The notes under the pieces were generated by a model. It searched no databases. It saw nothing but the letters and a program-made list of their open reading frames with translations, and was not told where the DNA came from. This document shows positions 16,364 through 25,504 of a stretch of 36,517 nt of DNA, piece by piece. Source of the stretch: an uncultured beta proteobacterium (GTDB lineage: Bacteria; Pseudomonadota; Gammaproteobacteria; Burkholderiales; Burkholderiaceae); assembly GCA_903889595.1 (NCBI GenBank), contig CAISYI010000084.1, forward strand, positions 1 through 36,517, written 5' to 3'. The position numbers and the translations under genes were made by a program. Positions within the stretch are counted from its first letter, which is position 1; every line of letters starts with the position of its first letter.

Positions 16364-18711
16364 AATCATATCCCAGCCTATCCGAAGAATATCAATGTCC
16401 TACCACCTATTTGGGGGTAGCGATTTTTCTTTTTCTAGTTTTAGGGTTATCAGGTGTCAGTCAGGCTCAAACGAAGGTTACCGCAAAGCCATTATCTCTA
16501 ATATTAGATGATAAGTTAGTAGAACACGATGATCAAACTGATGATAAAGCAATTACCTTTTCTAAGAGTAAGACAATTGACGGCGTGACTGAGCGCGATA
16601 TTGTTTTAAAAGAAAATGCCGAGATTAGGAAAAATGGGGTCGTCCTCAAAGGCGATGAAATTACTTACAACATCGATACGGACACTGTAAAGGCAAAAGG
16701 CAATACTCTACTGCGTAAAAACAATTCGAGTTTTACAGGTCCTCAATCTGAGTTTAAGCTAGATGCTAAAGAAGGTTGGATTGATCAACCTGTTTATGAA
16801 TTTAGAGATAACCGATCCTTCGGTCGAGCAGAACGAGCTGAATTTTTGGATCGGAACAGAACGCTATTAACGAAGCCTACTTACTCAACCTGTAGCCCAG
16901 AAAATTTAGATTGGTATTTTTCCTCTAGTTCAATGCTGATTGACCAATCTGAGGATGATGCTACAGGCGATAACGGAGTTCTTCATTTTTTTGATACGCC
17001 CATTTTGTATTTACCGAGTTATTCATTTCCGATGGGTAGTGAGCGCAGATCTGGATTTTTAGTACCAACGGCTGGTATTAGTACCAATTCCGGTTTAGAT
17101 GTTACTACGCCTTACTATTTAAATATTGCACCAAACCGAGATTTGACGATTTATCCGAGATATATGTCAAAACGGGGTGAGCAGTTAGGTGGGGAATATC
17201 GTTATTTAGAGCCCAGCTATTCTGGCATTCTTCAAGCGGAATATTTACCAAACGACGCTATTCTACAAACGAATCGTTGGGCATATACTGTGCGTCATCA
17301 ACAGTTAGTATCACCAGGCTTAAATGCTTATGCGAATATTAGTAGGGTTTCCGACGATTTTTATGCCGATGATTTAGCAAGAACCCAAGGGCAAGCAATA
17401 ACCCGTCAGTACACTCAAGAAGCCGGGGCTAACTATTACGTAAATGGTTGGAATATTTTGGCGAGAGTACAAAAATTTCAAACTTTACAACCTGATCCTT
17501 TAAATGTAGTCGTGGCCCCTTATGACCGAGAACCAGAAATTAGCGCCACTTACAAAAATCTCGATTACTTTGGCACATCTGTCAGTTTTGTAAGTAATGT
17601 AACGCGCTTTACTTATAGCGGAGCCTTAGATGCACCTGGGTTAGCCATACCAAACAGAGGTTATATATCTTCAGATAGAGCCTTTATCAATACTGGCGTT
17701 AGCCTACCATTTGTTGACCCTGGATATTATTTCACGCCAAAAATTAGTTTTCGTGCCAATAATTACAATATGGAAGGCAATACCAATTACCCAGGAATGA
17801 CACAAAGTTTTGCGGTACCAACACTGAGCCTTGATTCAGGAATGTTCTTTGAAAGAGATGCGCCAGAGCTAAAATCCATTTTTGGTAAAAATATTTTGTT
17901 GAGTATTGAGCCTAGGATTTTGTATGTTTACACACCTTATGTGGATCAAACGAAAATCCCATTATTTGATACTGCTTCGGCAGGTTTTGGGATTGCCCAA
18001 ATTTTTTCGGAAAATACCTTTGTGGGTAACGATCGTGTAGCTGACAATAATAAAGTTACAGCTGGCTTTACAGCAAAAATATTAGAGTCTGAAACCGGAG
18101 TTGAGAGAATTCGAGGCGTGATCGCTCAGCGCTTTGATATTAGTGGACAAAAGGTGGGGCTCTATGGCGACCAAACAGTGGTGCCTTCGTATTCAAATTT
18201 ATTAATTGGTGCTGCCACGCGTCTGGATGGAAATATCAATTTAGATGCAGCTAGCGAGTTTAACCAAAATCTTAATCGAGTAGTTCAATCGTCCATTACA
18301 GCAAGTTGGCGACCAGCCCCAAGGAAAATGTTGAACGCAAGTTATCGTTACAACTTCGACCCGTCTTTAATGACAACAACCATTTATCAATACGAGCTAT
18401 CTGGACAATGGCCAATAACTAAGTCCTTTTATGGAATTGGCCGTTGGAATTTTGATCAAGTCACAGGACAGACATTAAATACATTAGCTGGTTTTGAGTA
18501 TGATCAGGATTGCTGGGCTTTTCGAGTGGCTTTTAATCGCTTCGTTAATACATCTCAAGTTTCAACGACTCAAATCTTTTTCCAATTGGAATTCAAGGGA
18601 TTAAGTGGTTTTGGTAACAATCCTATTGATATTATGAGATTAAACATCCCTGGATATATTCCAGTTGACCAAAAACCCCTGCCATTATCAAGGTTTGAAT
18701 CTTATGAATAG
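16357..18711 (+). CDS. lptD: LPS-assembly outer membrane protein LptD
   Basis: LptD is the beta-barrel that, with LptE, inserts lipopolysaccharide in the outer leaflet. The 784-residue protein has an N-terminal signal segment (hydrophobic AIFLFLVLGLSG, cut after about residue 38), an LptA-like OstA domain (DIVLKENAEIRKNGVVLKGDEITYN, about 80-150), and the barrel (FFDTPILYLPSYSFPMGSER onwards). Mature cysteines are only Cys179 (YSTCSPENLDWY) and Cys719 (EYDQDCWAFRV), giving one N-to-C disulfide instead of two. The ATG at 16357 with AGAGAG before it is preferred over a GTG at 16342. surA, pdxA and rsmA follow in the same direction, as in most beta- and gammaproteobacteria. Confidence 0.95.
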   Translation: MSKSYPSLSEEYQCPTTYLGVAIFLFLVLGLSGVSQAQTKVTAKPLSLILDDKLVEHDDQTDDKAITFSKSKTIDGVTERDIVLKENAEIRKNGVVLKGDEITYNIDTDTVKAKGNTLLRKNNSSFTGPQSEFKLDAKEGWIDQPVYEFRDNRSFGRAERAEFLDRNRTLLTKPTYSTCSPENLDWYFSSSSMLIDQSEDDATGDNGVLHFFDTPILYLPSYSFPMGSERRSGFLVPTAGISTNSGLDVTTPYYLNIAPNRDLTIYPRYMSKRGEQLGGEYRYLEPSYSGILQAEYLPNDAILQTNRWAYTVRHQQLVSPGLNAYANISRVSDDFYADDLARTQGQAITRQYTQEAGANYYVNGWNILARVQKFQTLQPDPLNVVVAPYDREPEISATYKNLDYFGTSVSFVSNVTRFTYSGALDAPGLAIPNRGYISSDRAFINTGVSLPFVDPGYYFTPKISFRANNYNMEGNTNYPGMTQSFAVPTLSLDSGMFFERDAPELKSIFGKNILLSIEPRILYVYTPYVDQTKIPLFDTASAGFGIAQIFSENTFVGNDRVADNNKVTAGFTAKILESETGVERIRGVIAQRFDISGQKVGLYGDQTVVPSYSNLLIGAATRLDGNINLDAASEFNQNLNRVVQSSITASWRPAPRKMLNASYRYNFDPSLMTTTIYQYELSGQWPITKSFYGIGRWNFDQVTGQTLNTLAGFEYDQDCWAFRVAFNRFVNTSQVSTTQIFFQLEFKGLSGFGNNPIDIMRLNIPGYIPVDQKPLPLSRFESYE

Positions 18712-18751
18712 GGGATTTCTTAATTACCATTTAAAATCAAGACAAAATTAA

Positions 18752-20287
18752 ATGATTGGATCATGCACGATGAATCGAATGCTTAAAAAATGGTTATTGA
18801 ATGGACTAATTTCAACTTTGACAATTGGGCTCATTTCTACAGGAATTGGTGCTGCTGAGCTTGTAAAACCGGTAGCTAAAACTACCAATAAAAATGTCAA
18901 AGCCGAACCGGCGCCTCAAGTCGTTCAAGCACCTATTGAAAAACCAAGTTCAATTAACCTTAGCTTAGACAAGAATGAGGTTGATAGAGTTATTGCTACA
19001 GTCAACCGTGAGGTGGTTACTGCAAAAGATTTAAAAGATCGCGTTGAACTTGTAAAAAAACAATTAAATGAGACTAAGAGGCCATTACCGTCTGAAGATA
19101 TTTTGATTCGAACAGTGTTGGATAAACTAATTGAAGAAAGTGTCATCTTCCAAGAAGCATCCTATGTAAACTTCAAAATTAGCGATATTGAATTTGATTC
19201 AATATTTAATAATGTGCTAACTCAGAGGAAAATGACGGCGACAGAGCTTCAACAATCATTGGAAAAAGGTGGACAATCTCTTGAAAAATTTAAAGAGACC
19301 TTAAGAAGAGATATTCTTATAACGCGGTATCGTGAGAGATTGATTGAAAACAGAGTAAAAGTTTCAGATACTGATGTAAACGACTACATTGCTTCTAGAT
19401 TGAATAACAATGTCAATCCGAGTCCAACACCGGTTGCTAGTTCAAATCTTCCGGAGACTTTATATATTACTCAAATATTAGTACCTACTAGAGACACAGA
19501 TTCTCGTCAGGATATTAATGCTGCAAAAGCTAAAGCTGATGATATTTTTCAAAAAGTTAAAAATGAAAAAGAATTTATGGCTTTTGTGAATCGTTTAGTT
19601 CAAGTTGATAAGACTGTGAAGGTCCAAGATCTTGGATATAGGACTTTGGATCGTCTTCCCCAAATTTTTATTGATGCTACGGCAAAATTACAACCTGGAG
19701 AATTTGCTCCGTCGATCTTAAGAACTTCAGCGGGTTTTCATATTGTTAAGTTACTGGACCGAAAAGGTGGAAAAACTGTCACCCCTGCTCCGTCCATGGT
19801 TGATATTCCATTGGGTCAGGCTATTCAAATTGAACAATCGGAAGTTCGACATCTAATGCTTGCCAAACAAGCAGGGAATAGTGATGCTGATTTAGAGCGA
19901 AAATTGAAAGCATACAAAGTACAAGTTGAGAACAAAAGCGCCAATTTTGGAGAGTTAGCTAAAAAATTCTCTGATGACAAAGACACTGCTCCTAACATGG
20001 GCTATATCGGCTGGATTTCTCCAGGTCAGACTTTACCTGAATTTGATTTCGCCATTAAGAATACCAAGGTAAATTCAATTACTGAGCCATTTGAAACAAG
20101 CTATGGTTGGCACTTATTACAGGTTGTGAATAAACAAACTAAAGAAATTACATATAACCAACAAAAAGAATATGCGAAAAATGCTTTGCGGCAAGAACGC
20201 TTAGATCAGGCTTATCAAGATTGGGTTCGTGAATTAAAAGATAATGCTACGATTGAATATCGTCCACCATTTGCCCCTGAAAAATAA
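18752..20287 (+). CDS. surA: Periplasmic peptidyl-prolyl isomerase / chaperone SurA
   Basis: SurA escorts unfolded outer-membrane proteins such as LptD through the periplasm. A signal peptide (hydrophobic core LLNGLISTLTIGLISTGIGA) ends near residue 34. A Lys/Pro/Ala-rich linker spans about 35-72. The SurA N domain (VDRVIATVNREVVTAKDL) begins near 77. Two parvulin domains follow, the first from LYITQILVPT with DLGYRTLDRLP and the second from SEVRHLMLAK with NMGYIGWISPGQTLPEF and TSYGWHLLQVV. The 511 residues are longer than E. coli (428), mostly because of the linker and inserts. The ATG at 18752 is the first of several; ATGs at 18770 and 18779 would also leave a full signal peptide. The gap after lptD is 40 bases. 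Confidence 0.94.
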   Translation: MIGSCTMNRMLKKWLLNGLISTLTIGLISTGIGAAELVKPVAKTTNKNVKAEPAPQVVQAPIEKPSSINLSLDKNEVDRVIATVNREVVTAKDLKDRVELVKKQLNETKRPLPSEDILIRTVLDKLIEESVIFQEASYVNFKISDIEFDSIFNNVLTQRKMTATELQQSLEKGGQSLEKFKETLRRDILITRYRERLIENRVKVSDTDVNDYIASRLNNNVNPSPTPVASSNLPETLYITQILVPTRDTDSRQDINAAKAKADDIFQKVKNEKEFMAFVNRLVQVDKTVKVQDLGYRTLDRLPQIFIDATAKLQPGEFAPSILRTSAGFHIVKLLDRKGGKTVTPAPSMVDIPLGQAIQIEQSEVRHLMLAKQAGNSDADLERKLKAYKVQVENKSANFGELAKKFSDDKDTAPNMGYIGWISPGQTLPEFDFAIKNTKVNSITEPFETSYGWHLLQVVNKQTKEITYNQQKEYAKNALRQERLDQAYQDWVRELKDNATIEYRPPFAPEK

Positions 20288-20289
20288 TT

Positions 20290-21291
20290 TTGACTAACAA
20301 AAAACTCCACTTAGTTATTACATCAGGAGAGCCAGCAGGTATAGGACCAGAAGTGAGTTTTTTAGGTGCAATGGCATTCTTAAAACAGGTTCCTGATGTA
20401 AATATTACGATTTTGGGTGACCGGTCTTTATTTGAAGACTATCTAACTGAGCTAAATATTGATCCTGCTACAGCTAGTCGTTTGCATTTAGAACATATTC
20501 CGTTATTCGATAAAAATACTTTCGGACAACTTAATCTAAATAATTCTCCATATGTATTAAGCTTATTAGATCGTGCCATCGATTCATGCCTCGCTGGAAC
20601 TTTCGATGCAATGATTACGGCTCCACTACAAAAAAGTGTGATGAATGAATGTGGAATTAGATTTACTGGACATACTGAATATCTTGCTGAAAAAATGCAT
20701 GTTCAGCGAGTAGTAATGATGTTGAGTGGAAAAGATTGCACAGCTACAAAGCTTCAAGAAGATTTTAGAGTTGCACTTGTAACCACACATCTTCCCCTGC
20801 GTGAGGTCCCCGATACAATTACCTTTGAGGCCGTCTTAGAAACAATACAAATCGTCCATCAAGCTTTAAAAGATCAATTTGGTATTTCTAAACCCCGGTT
20901 AAAAGTTACTGGCTTAAATCCCCATGCTGGTGAGGGAGGTCATTTAGGTTTGGAAGAAATAGAAATTATCCAGCCCGCAATAAAGTGTGCCAAGGATCTA
21001 GACATCGATGTTACTGGACCTTATCCTGCCGATACGCTCTTTGATCTTTCGCGTCTTTCTGAGGTAGATGCTTTTATTGCGATGTATCATGACCAAGGAT
21101 TAGCGCCATTTAAATTAGCTTGTTTTGGTCAAGGTGTTAATGTCACCCTCGGATTACCAATCATTCGCACATCAGTTGATCACGGTACCGCCTTAATGCT
21201 TGCTGGGAAAAGAAAAGCAGAAATCAGTAGCATGGTTTCTGCCATTGAATTAGCTTTTGAATTGGCACAGCATGGCACATCAAACTCGTAA
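20290..21291 (+). CDS. pdxA: 4-hydroxythreonine-4-phosphate dehydrogenase
   Basis: PdxA oxidises 4-phosphohydroxythreonine in vitamin B6 synthesis. The start of the family (LVITSGEPAGIGPEVSFLGA), TAPLQKSVMNECGIRFTGHTEYLAE with the metal-binding His, LVTTHLPLREVPDTI, GLNPHAGEGGHLG and MYHDQGLAPFKL are all present. The 333-residue length is normal. The start is TTG at 20290, two bases after the surA stop; the first in-frame ATG is about 28 codons inside the conserved domain, so the rare start is well supported. There is no separate ribosome site, which suggests coupling to surA translation. It overlaps rsmA by 20 bases. Confidence 0.96.
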   Translation: MTNKKLHLVITSGEPAGIGPEVSFLGAMAFLKQVPDVNITILGDRSLFEDYLTELNIDPATASRLHLEHIPLFDKNTFGQLNLNNSPYVLSLLDRAIDSCLAGTFDAMITAPLQKSVMNECGIRFTGHTEYLAEKMHVQRVVMMLSGKDCTATKLQEDFRVALVTTHLPLREVPDTITFEAVLETIQIVHQALKDQFGISKPRLKVTGLNPHAGEGGHLGLEEIEIIQPAIKCAKDLDIDVTGPYPADTLFDLSRLSEVDAFIAMYHDQGLAPFKLACFGQGVNVTLGLPIIRTSVDHGTALMLAGKRKAEISSMVSAIELAFELAQHGTSNS

Positions 21292-22093
21292 ACGATTCGG
21301 TCAACACTTCCTTACCGATCAGGGCGTTATTCGTTCTATCGTAAACCGTATCGAACCTCAATCTCAAGATCATATTCTTGAAATTGGACCAGGAACTGGG
21401 GCTATGACTTACCCCTTACTCGACCATCTACCTCAACTCGAAGTAGTAGAAATAGATCGGGACTTGATTGCTTTTTGGGAAGCTAAAAAAATCAGTAAAT
21501 TAAAGATATATGCGATTGATGCTTTGCAGTTTAATTTTCATGATTGGGCGCAAACAGCCAAATCAAGCGTCATTTCTGCAGGGAATAAAGGCGGCGTTAA
21601 GGTCGTTGGCAACCTTCCTTACAATATTTCTTCACCATTGCTTTTTCATCTAATCAGCGCCATTGAATATGTTGATGAACAAGTGTTTATGTTGCAAAAA
21701 GAAGTTGTTGAAAGGATCGTAGCTGCACCAGGAGAATCAGAATATAGCCGACTCTCTGTCATGTTACAAACGGTCTACCATCTCGAAAACTGCTTTGAAG
21801 TTCCTCCTGAGTCTTTTGAGCCACCGCCAAGAGTCGATTCTGCGATCGTTGCAATGTGGCCTAAAAAGAATGTGAAAATTCCAGCTGAGACCTTTAAAAT
21901 CTTAGAAAAACTGGTTGCTTTGGCATTTTCTCAACGTAGAAAAATGCTTGCAAATAATCTTGGTGATTTAAAACATGTTTTGGAGTTGGATAAGGATACT
22001 TTGAAGTCGCGTGCACAAAATATCCCTGTAGAAACTTATCTTGAGTGGGCGACTAAATTGGCAAATTTACCGAAAGAAGATCGAACTATTTAG
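21272..22093 (+). CDS. rsmA: 16S rRNA (adenine1518/1519-N6)-dimethyltransferase
   Basis: RsmA (KsgA) dimethylates two adenines in helix 45 of 16S rRNA late in small-subunit assembly. The protein begins MAHQTRKRFGQHFLTD, the usual N-terminus. SAM motif I is LEIGPGTGAMTYPL at about 36-49 and the catalytic NLPYNISS is at 114-121, with the SRLSVMLQ and PRVDSAIVAM blocks after it. I chose the ATG at 21272 (273 residues) inside the pdxA end; an upstream TTG adds nothing conserved. It is the last gene of lptD-surA-pdxA-rsmA. Its last 4 bases overlap the plsC stop on the other strand. Confidence 0.97.
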   Translation: MAHQTRKRFGQHFLTDQGVIRSIVNRIEPQSQDHILEIGPGTGAMTYPLLDHLPQLEVVEIDRDLIAFWEAKKISKLKIYAIDALQFNFHDWAQTAKSSVISAGNKGGVKVVGNLPYNISSPLLFHLISAIEYVDEQVFMLQKEVVERIVAAPGESEYSRLSVMLQTVYHLENCFEVPPESFEPPPRVDSAIVAMWPKKNVKIPAETFKILEKLVALAFSQRRKMLANNLGDLKHVLELDKDTLKSRAQNIPVETYLEWATKLANLPKEDRTI

Positions 22094-22821
22094 TATGAAC
22101 CAGGGTCGATTGCGCGCATTTCGGCCTCGATCCAAGTTTCAACTTCTTTTAAAACAATAGAAGGATTTTTATCCTCAGTAGGTATTAAAGGGCCGATTGA
22201 AAGTGTTACGACCCCTGGATTTTTTAAAAAACTATTTTTAGGCCAAACATGCCCTGCATTGTGAGCAATAGGAATCACATTTGCTTGCGTACTTACGGCT
22301 AGACGCGCCCCCCCTTTTTGATACCCTATATGTTTACCAACAGGAACTCTGGTCCCCTCTGGATAGATGATGATCCAACAACCCTCAGATAACCGAACTT
22401 TACCTTGCTCTGCTACTGCAATCGCTGCTTTGTCGCGTTGACTACGATCGATATGAATCATTCGCAGCATCGCCATCGCCCAGCCAAAGAAAGGTATTTT
22501 TAATAATTCTTTTTTGAACACATAACATAGCTGTTTAGGAAACAATGAGATATAGGCAATCGTTTCCCATGCTGATTGGTGCTTGGAAAGGAGAATGACA
22601 GGTTTATCTTGATTGATGATGACATTTTGCATACCTCGAATGTCGTAGGTGATATTACAAATCACCTTTAAAAACCATAAAATTCCAGCGGACCAACCCC
22701 TTACATAGTTGTATCGGTTTGTCAGTGAAAGAAACGGAAATACGATAAAACAAGAGCTTGAATAAAGAATCGTGTAAATCACGAGGGCAATAAAGAAGAT
22801 TCCTGAGCGAAGTCGGATCAT
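22090..22821 (-). CDS. plsC: 1-acyl-sn-glycerol-3-phosphate acyltransferase (PlsC family)
   Basis: PlsC adds the second acyl chain to lysophosphatidic acid in phospholipid synthesis at the inner membrane. The catalytic block SKHQSAWE (His81, with Glu86 in the Hx4D/E position) and the glycerol-phosphate site IYPEGTR (152-158) are clear, and an N-terminal membrane segment covers residues 7-32. The length is 243 residues. The Glu in place of Asp in the catalytic motif is common in Burkholderiales. It overlaps gmhB by ATGA and is the last gene of the miaB run. In related genomes this gmhB-plsC pair is conserved. Confidence 0.93.
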   Translation of the reverse strand: MIRLRSGIFFIALVIYTILYSSSCFIVFPFLSLTNRYNYVRGWSAGILWFLKVICNITYDIRGMQNVIINQDKPVILLSKHQSAWETIAYISLFPKQLCYVFKKELLKIPFFGWAMAMLRMIHIDRSQRDKAAIAVAEQGKVRLSEGCWIIIYPEGTRVPVGKHIGYQKGGARLAVSTQANVIPIAHNAGHVWPKNSFLKNPGVVTLSIGPLIPTEDKNPSIVLKEVETWIEAEMRAIDPGSY

Positions 22822-23381
22822 TTTTTACCTAATAAAAAGTGCTCAACAAAAGTAGATAAATCTTCATGAATTGCTGTATAGGGAGGCAGTCCGCCTTTTT
22901 CACGGGTTGACTTACCTTTGCCAGTCAGGACTAAGTGAGGCTCTGCACCCAACTGAACAGCACCAATAAGGTCTCGCAAAGAGTCACCAACGACAGGAAT
23001 ACCATTTAGTTCATTTTGCAAACTAAAACGCTGAATTATGTCTAGATACATACCAGTTTTCGGTTTACGGCAAGAACAATTGTTTTCGTCTACATGAGGA
23101 CAGAAGAAGATAGCAGAAATTTCTCCCCCATGACGCGCTAATTGGCGAAACATTTTTTCATGCATCGCATTGAGGGTATCAACATCATATAACCTGCGAC
23201 TAATACCAGATTGATTGGTGCAAATCACCACTTTATAATCCGCTTGATTTAATTTGGCAATCGCTTCTAAGCTTCCCGGAATTGCTTCCCACTCATCAAC
23301 TGATTTAATGTAATCATCACTGTCATAGTTAATGACACCATCACGATCAAGTATGACTAACTTGTTATTTAAAGTCTTCAT
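22818..23381 (-). CDS. gmhB: D-glycero-beta-D-manno-heptose-1,7-bisphosphate 7-phosphatase
   Basis: GmhB removes the 7-phosphate from heptose bisphosphate on the way to ADP-heptose for the LPS core. It is a HAD-family phosphatase with the nucleophile Asp12 and acid Asp14 in VILDRDGVINYD. A zinc site is formed by CPHVDENNCSCRKPKTGM, a hallmark that separates GmhB from other HAD proteins, and VVGDSLRDLIGAVQLGAEP supplies the late acids. The length of 187 residues is standard. It overlaps glyS and plsC by 4 bases on either side, so all three are translationally coupled. Confidence 0.94.
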   Translation of the reverse strand: MKTLNNKLVILDRDGVINYDSDDYIKSVDEWEAIPGSLEAIAKLNQADYKVVICTNQSGISRRLYDVDTLNAMHEKMFRQLARHGGEISAIFFCPHVDENNCSCRKPKTGMYLDIIQRFSLQNELNGIPVVGDSLRDLIGAVQLGAEPHLVLTGKGKSTREKGGLPPYTAIHEDLSTFVEHFLLGKK

Positions 23382-25504
23382 TTTGCCAATTGACTTAAGT
23401 CAGCAATCCTACTCATTTGCTGATGGAGTTGAGTTAAAAGTGCTAAACGATTTCCTCTCAGTTGCAAATCCGGATCGTTAACCATGACATCTGCAAAAAA
23501 ACCAGTTACCGCTGAACTTAATTGAGCTAAAAGCTGTAAAGACCTCGTAAAGTCAGAATCTTTCATTGCTTGATCAATTTGCGGTGTGACTAAAGTCATC
23601 TCTCTAAACAACTCTTTTTCTGCAGCAACTGTCAGTAAAGAGACATCGACTTGACTCGGAATGGGCAAGTCATTTTTCTTTAAGATATTGCTAATTCTCT
23701 TATTCGCATTTGCTAAATCGCTAGCCATTTCCATTTGTGAAAAAGATCTGACAGCACTTAGTTTTTCAGGTAATTTAGTCAAATCTCCAGCACAATTAGC
23801 TAAAACTGCTTCCACTTCTTCGGAAGAGTAAGTAATACCGTCGTGTTCTTTTAAATACGATCTGAGTCGATCCATTACAAAGTTAGTAATCGTACCTAAG
23901 TCAGCATTTTTTTGAACTTCTTCAAAGTTAAAAGCTTCTTTCACTTGGGTTAATAAAGTGATGAGATTGAGTGGTAGATTTTTTTCCACTAATAACCGGC
24001 AAACTCCTAGTGCATGACGACGCAGGGCAAAGGGGTCTTTTTCTCCTGTGGGAGATAAACCAATCCCCCAAATACCAACGATTGTTTCTAGTTTGTCTGC
24101 TAGCGCCAATACAGTACCGACCATCGTGCTTGGCAGAACACCGCCAGCAAAGCGCGGCAAATAGTGTTCAGAACAAGCAGATGCGACGTCAGGATGTTCC
24201 TGATCATGGTTTGCGTAATAGGTTCCCATAATCCCTTGTAATTCAGGGAATTCACCAACCATATCAGTGAGTAAATCGGTTTTGATAATCAAAGCTGCTC
24301 GACTAGCTAACATAACTAAATCTTCTTGATTGGAGCTGATATTGCTTGCAATGATTTTTGCAATCACTTCAATCCGTTGTATACGCTCTAATTGATTACC
24401 TAACTTATTGTGATAGACCACCTTGGCGAGTTCAGGCACTCGATCAAATAACTTTCGTTTACGATCTTGAGTATAGAAAAAACGCGCATCAGAGAGTCTT
24501 GGACGCACCACTCGCTCGTTACCAGAAATAATCTTTTCTGGCGTTGCAGTAGTGATGTTGGAGACAATCAAGAATTGATTCACTAATTTACCTTGAGCAT
24601 CTGTCAAAGCAAAATATTTTTGATTCGTTTGCATTGTCAAGATGAGACATTCTTGAGGAACTTCTAAAAATTCCTTTTCAAATGAACAAGCATAGACCGC
24701 CGGCCACTCCACTAAAGAATTGACTTCTTCCAATAAACTTTGTGGCATTAGTACATTCAAACTTCCTGCTGTACTAATTAAATCTTGACTAATTTTTTCT
24801 AAACGACCATTAAAACTAGGTAAAACCTTACCTTGCTGTATCAGAATATTTTCATATTCACTAGCGTTATGAATTTCAATGGGACCTTTGGATAAAAACC
24901 GATGACCTAAAGTTGTTTTTCTAGCAGTAAGTCCAAACACAGTTAAAGGAATGATTTCTGAACCAAATAGTGCGATTAGACCGTGAGCCGGTCTGACAAA
25001 TTGGACTGGAATTTCTTCTGGTGTGCCGGGGTGAAGCTGATAATGCATTGTTTTAGCAATGGGTAGTTGCGATATTGAAGTGTTTAAGGCCTCTTGAGCG
25101 CCTTCTAATAAAGAAACACCTGGCTTAGTTAAGCTGACATAAAATGCTTCGTTTTTACCTTCACCAATCCGTTCAAATTCTTCTATTTTGGGGTCAGTAA
25201 TCCCAAGCGCGGCTAATTTTTTTATCAACGGACCTGAAGGATTGCCGTTTGCATCGAGAGCAATAGAAACAGGTAATAACTTTTCTTTTACTTGTTTATC
25301 ACTCGATTTTTCATAGACCTGATCAATTAAGATTGCGAGTCTTCTGGGCGTTGCAAAAGATTGAAAACTTGCGTTTGGGGCCAATAAGTCAAGGCGAGCT
25401 AGTTGATCAAAGATTTTTTGAGAAAAACTTTCGCCCAGCTTTTTTAAAGATTTTGGCGGTAATTCTTCGGTTAATAGTTCAATCAATAAAGGAGCTATAC
25501 GCAT
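23378..25504 (-). CDS. glyS: Glycine-tRNA ligase beta subunit
   Basis: GlyS is the large subunit of the tetrameric bacterial GlyRS; it binds tRNA-Gly, while the alpha subunit activates glycine. The 708-residue protein has the family start LLIELLTEELPPKSLKKLGESF, FATPRRLAILI, HPGTPEEIPVQFVRPAHGL, GHRFLSKGPIEI, EFPELQGIMGTYYA near the HD-like domain, and KEKDPFALRRHALGV-type sequence (GEKDPFALRRHALGVCRLL). The C-terminal 100 residues resemble the DALR anticodon-binding fold. It overlaps glyQ by a single base (TAATG) and gmhB by ATGA. The start is ATG at 25504. Confidence 0.98.
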   Translation of the reverse strand: MRIAPLLIELLTEELPPKSLKKLGESFSQKIFDQLARLDLLAPNASFQSFATPRRLAILIDQVYEKSSDKQVKEKLLPVSIALDANGNPSGPLIKKLAALGITDPKIEEFERIGEGKNEAFYVSLTKPGVSLLEGAQEALNTSISQLPIAKTMHYQLHPGTPEEIPVQFVRPAHGLIALFGSEIIPLTVFGLTARKTTLGHRFLSKGPIEIHNASEYENILIQQGKVLPSFNGRLEKISQDLISTAGSLNVLMPQSLLEEVNSLVEWPAVYACSFEKEFLEVPQECLILTMQTNQKYFALTDAQGKLVNQFLIVSNITTATPEKIISGNERVVRPRLSDARFFYTQDRKRKLFDRVPELAKVVYHNKLGNQLERIQRIEVIAKIIASNISSNQEDLVMLASRAALIIKTDLLTDMVGEFPELQGIMGTYYANHDQEHPDVASACSEHYLPRFAGGVLPSTMVGTVLALADKLETIVGIWGIGLSPTGEKDPFALRRHALGVCRLLVEKNLPLNLITLLTQVKEAFNFEEVQKNADLGTITNFVMDRLRSYLKEHDGITYSSEEVEAVLANCAGDLTKLPEKLSAVRSFSQMEMASDLANANKRISNILKKNDLPIPSQVDVSLLTVAAEKELFREMTLVTPQIDQAMKDSDFTRSLQLLAQLSSAVTGFFADVMVNDPDLQLRGNRLALLTQLHQQMSRIADLSQLAK

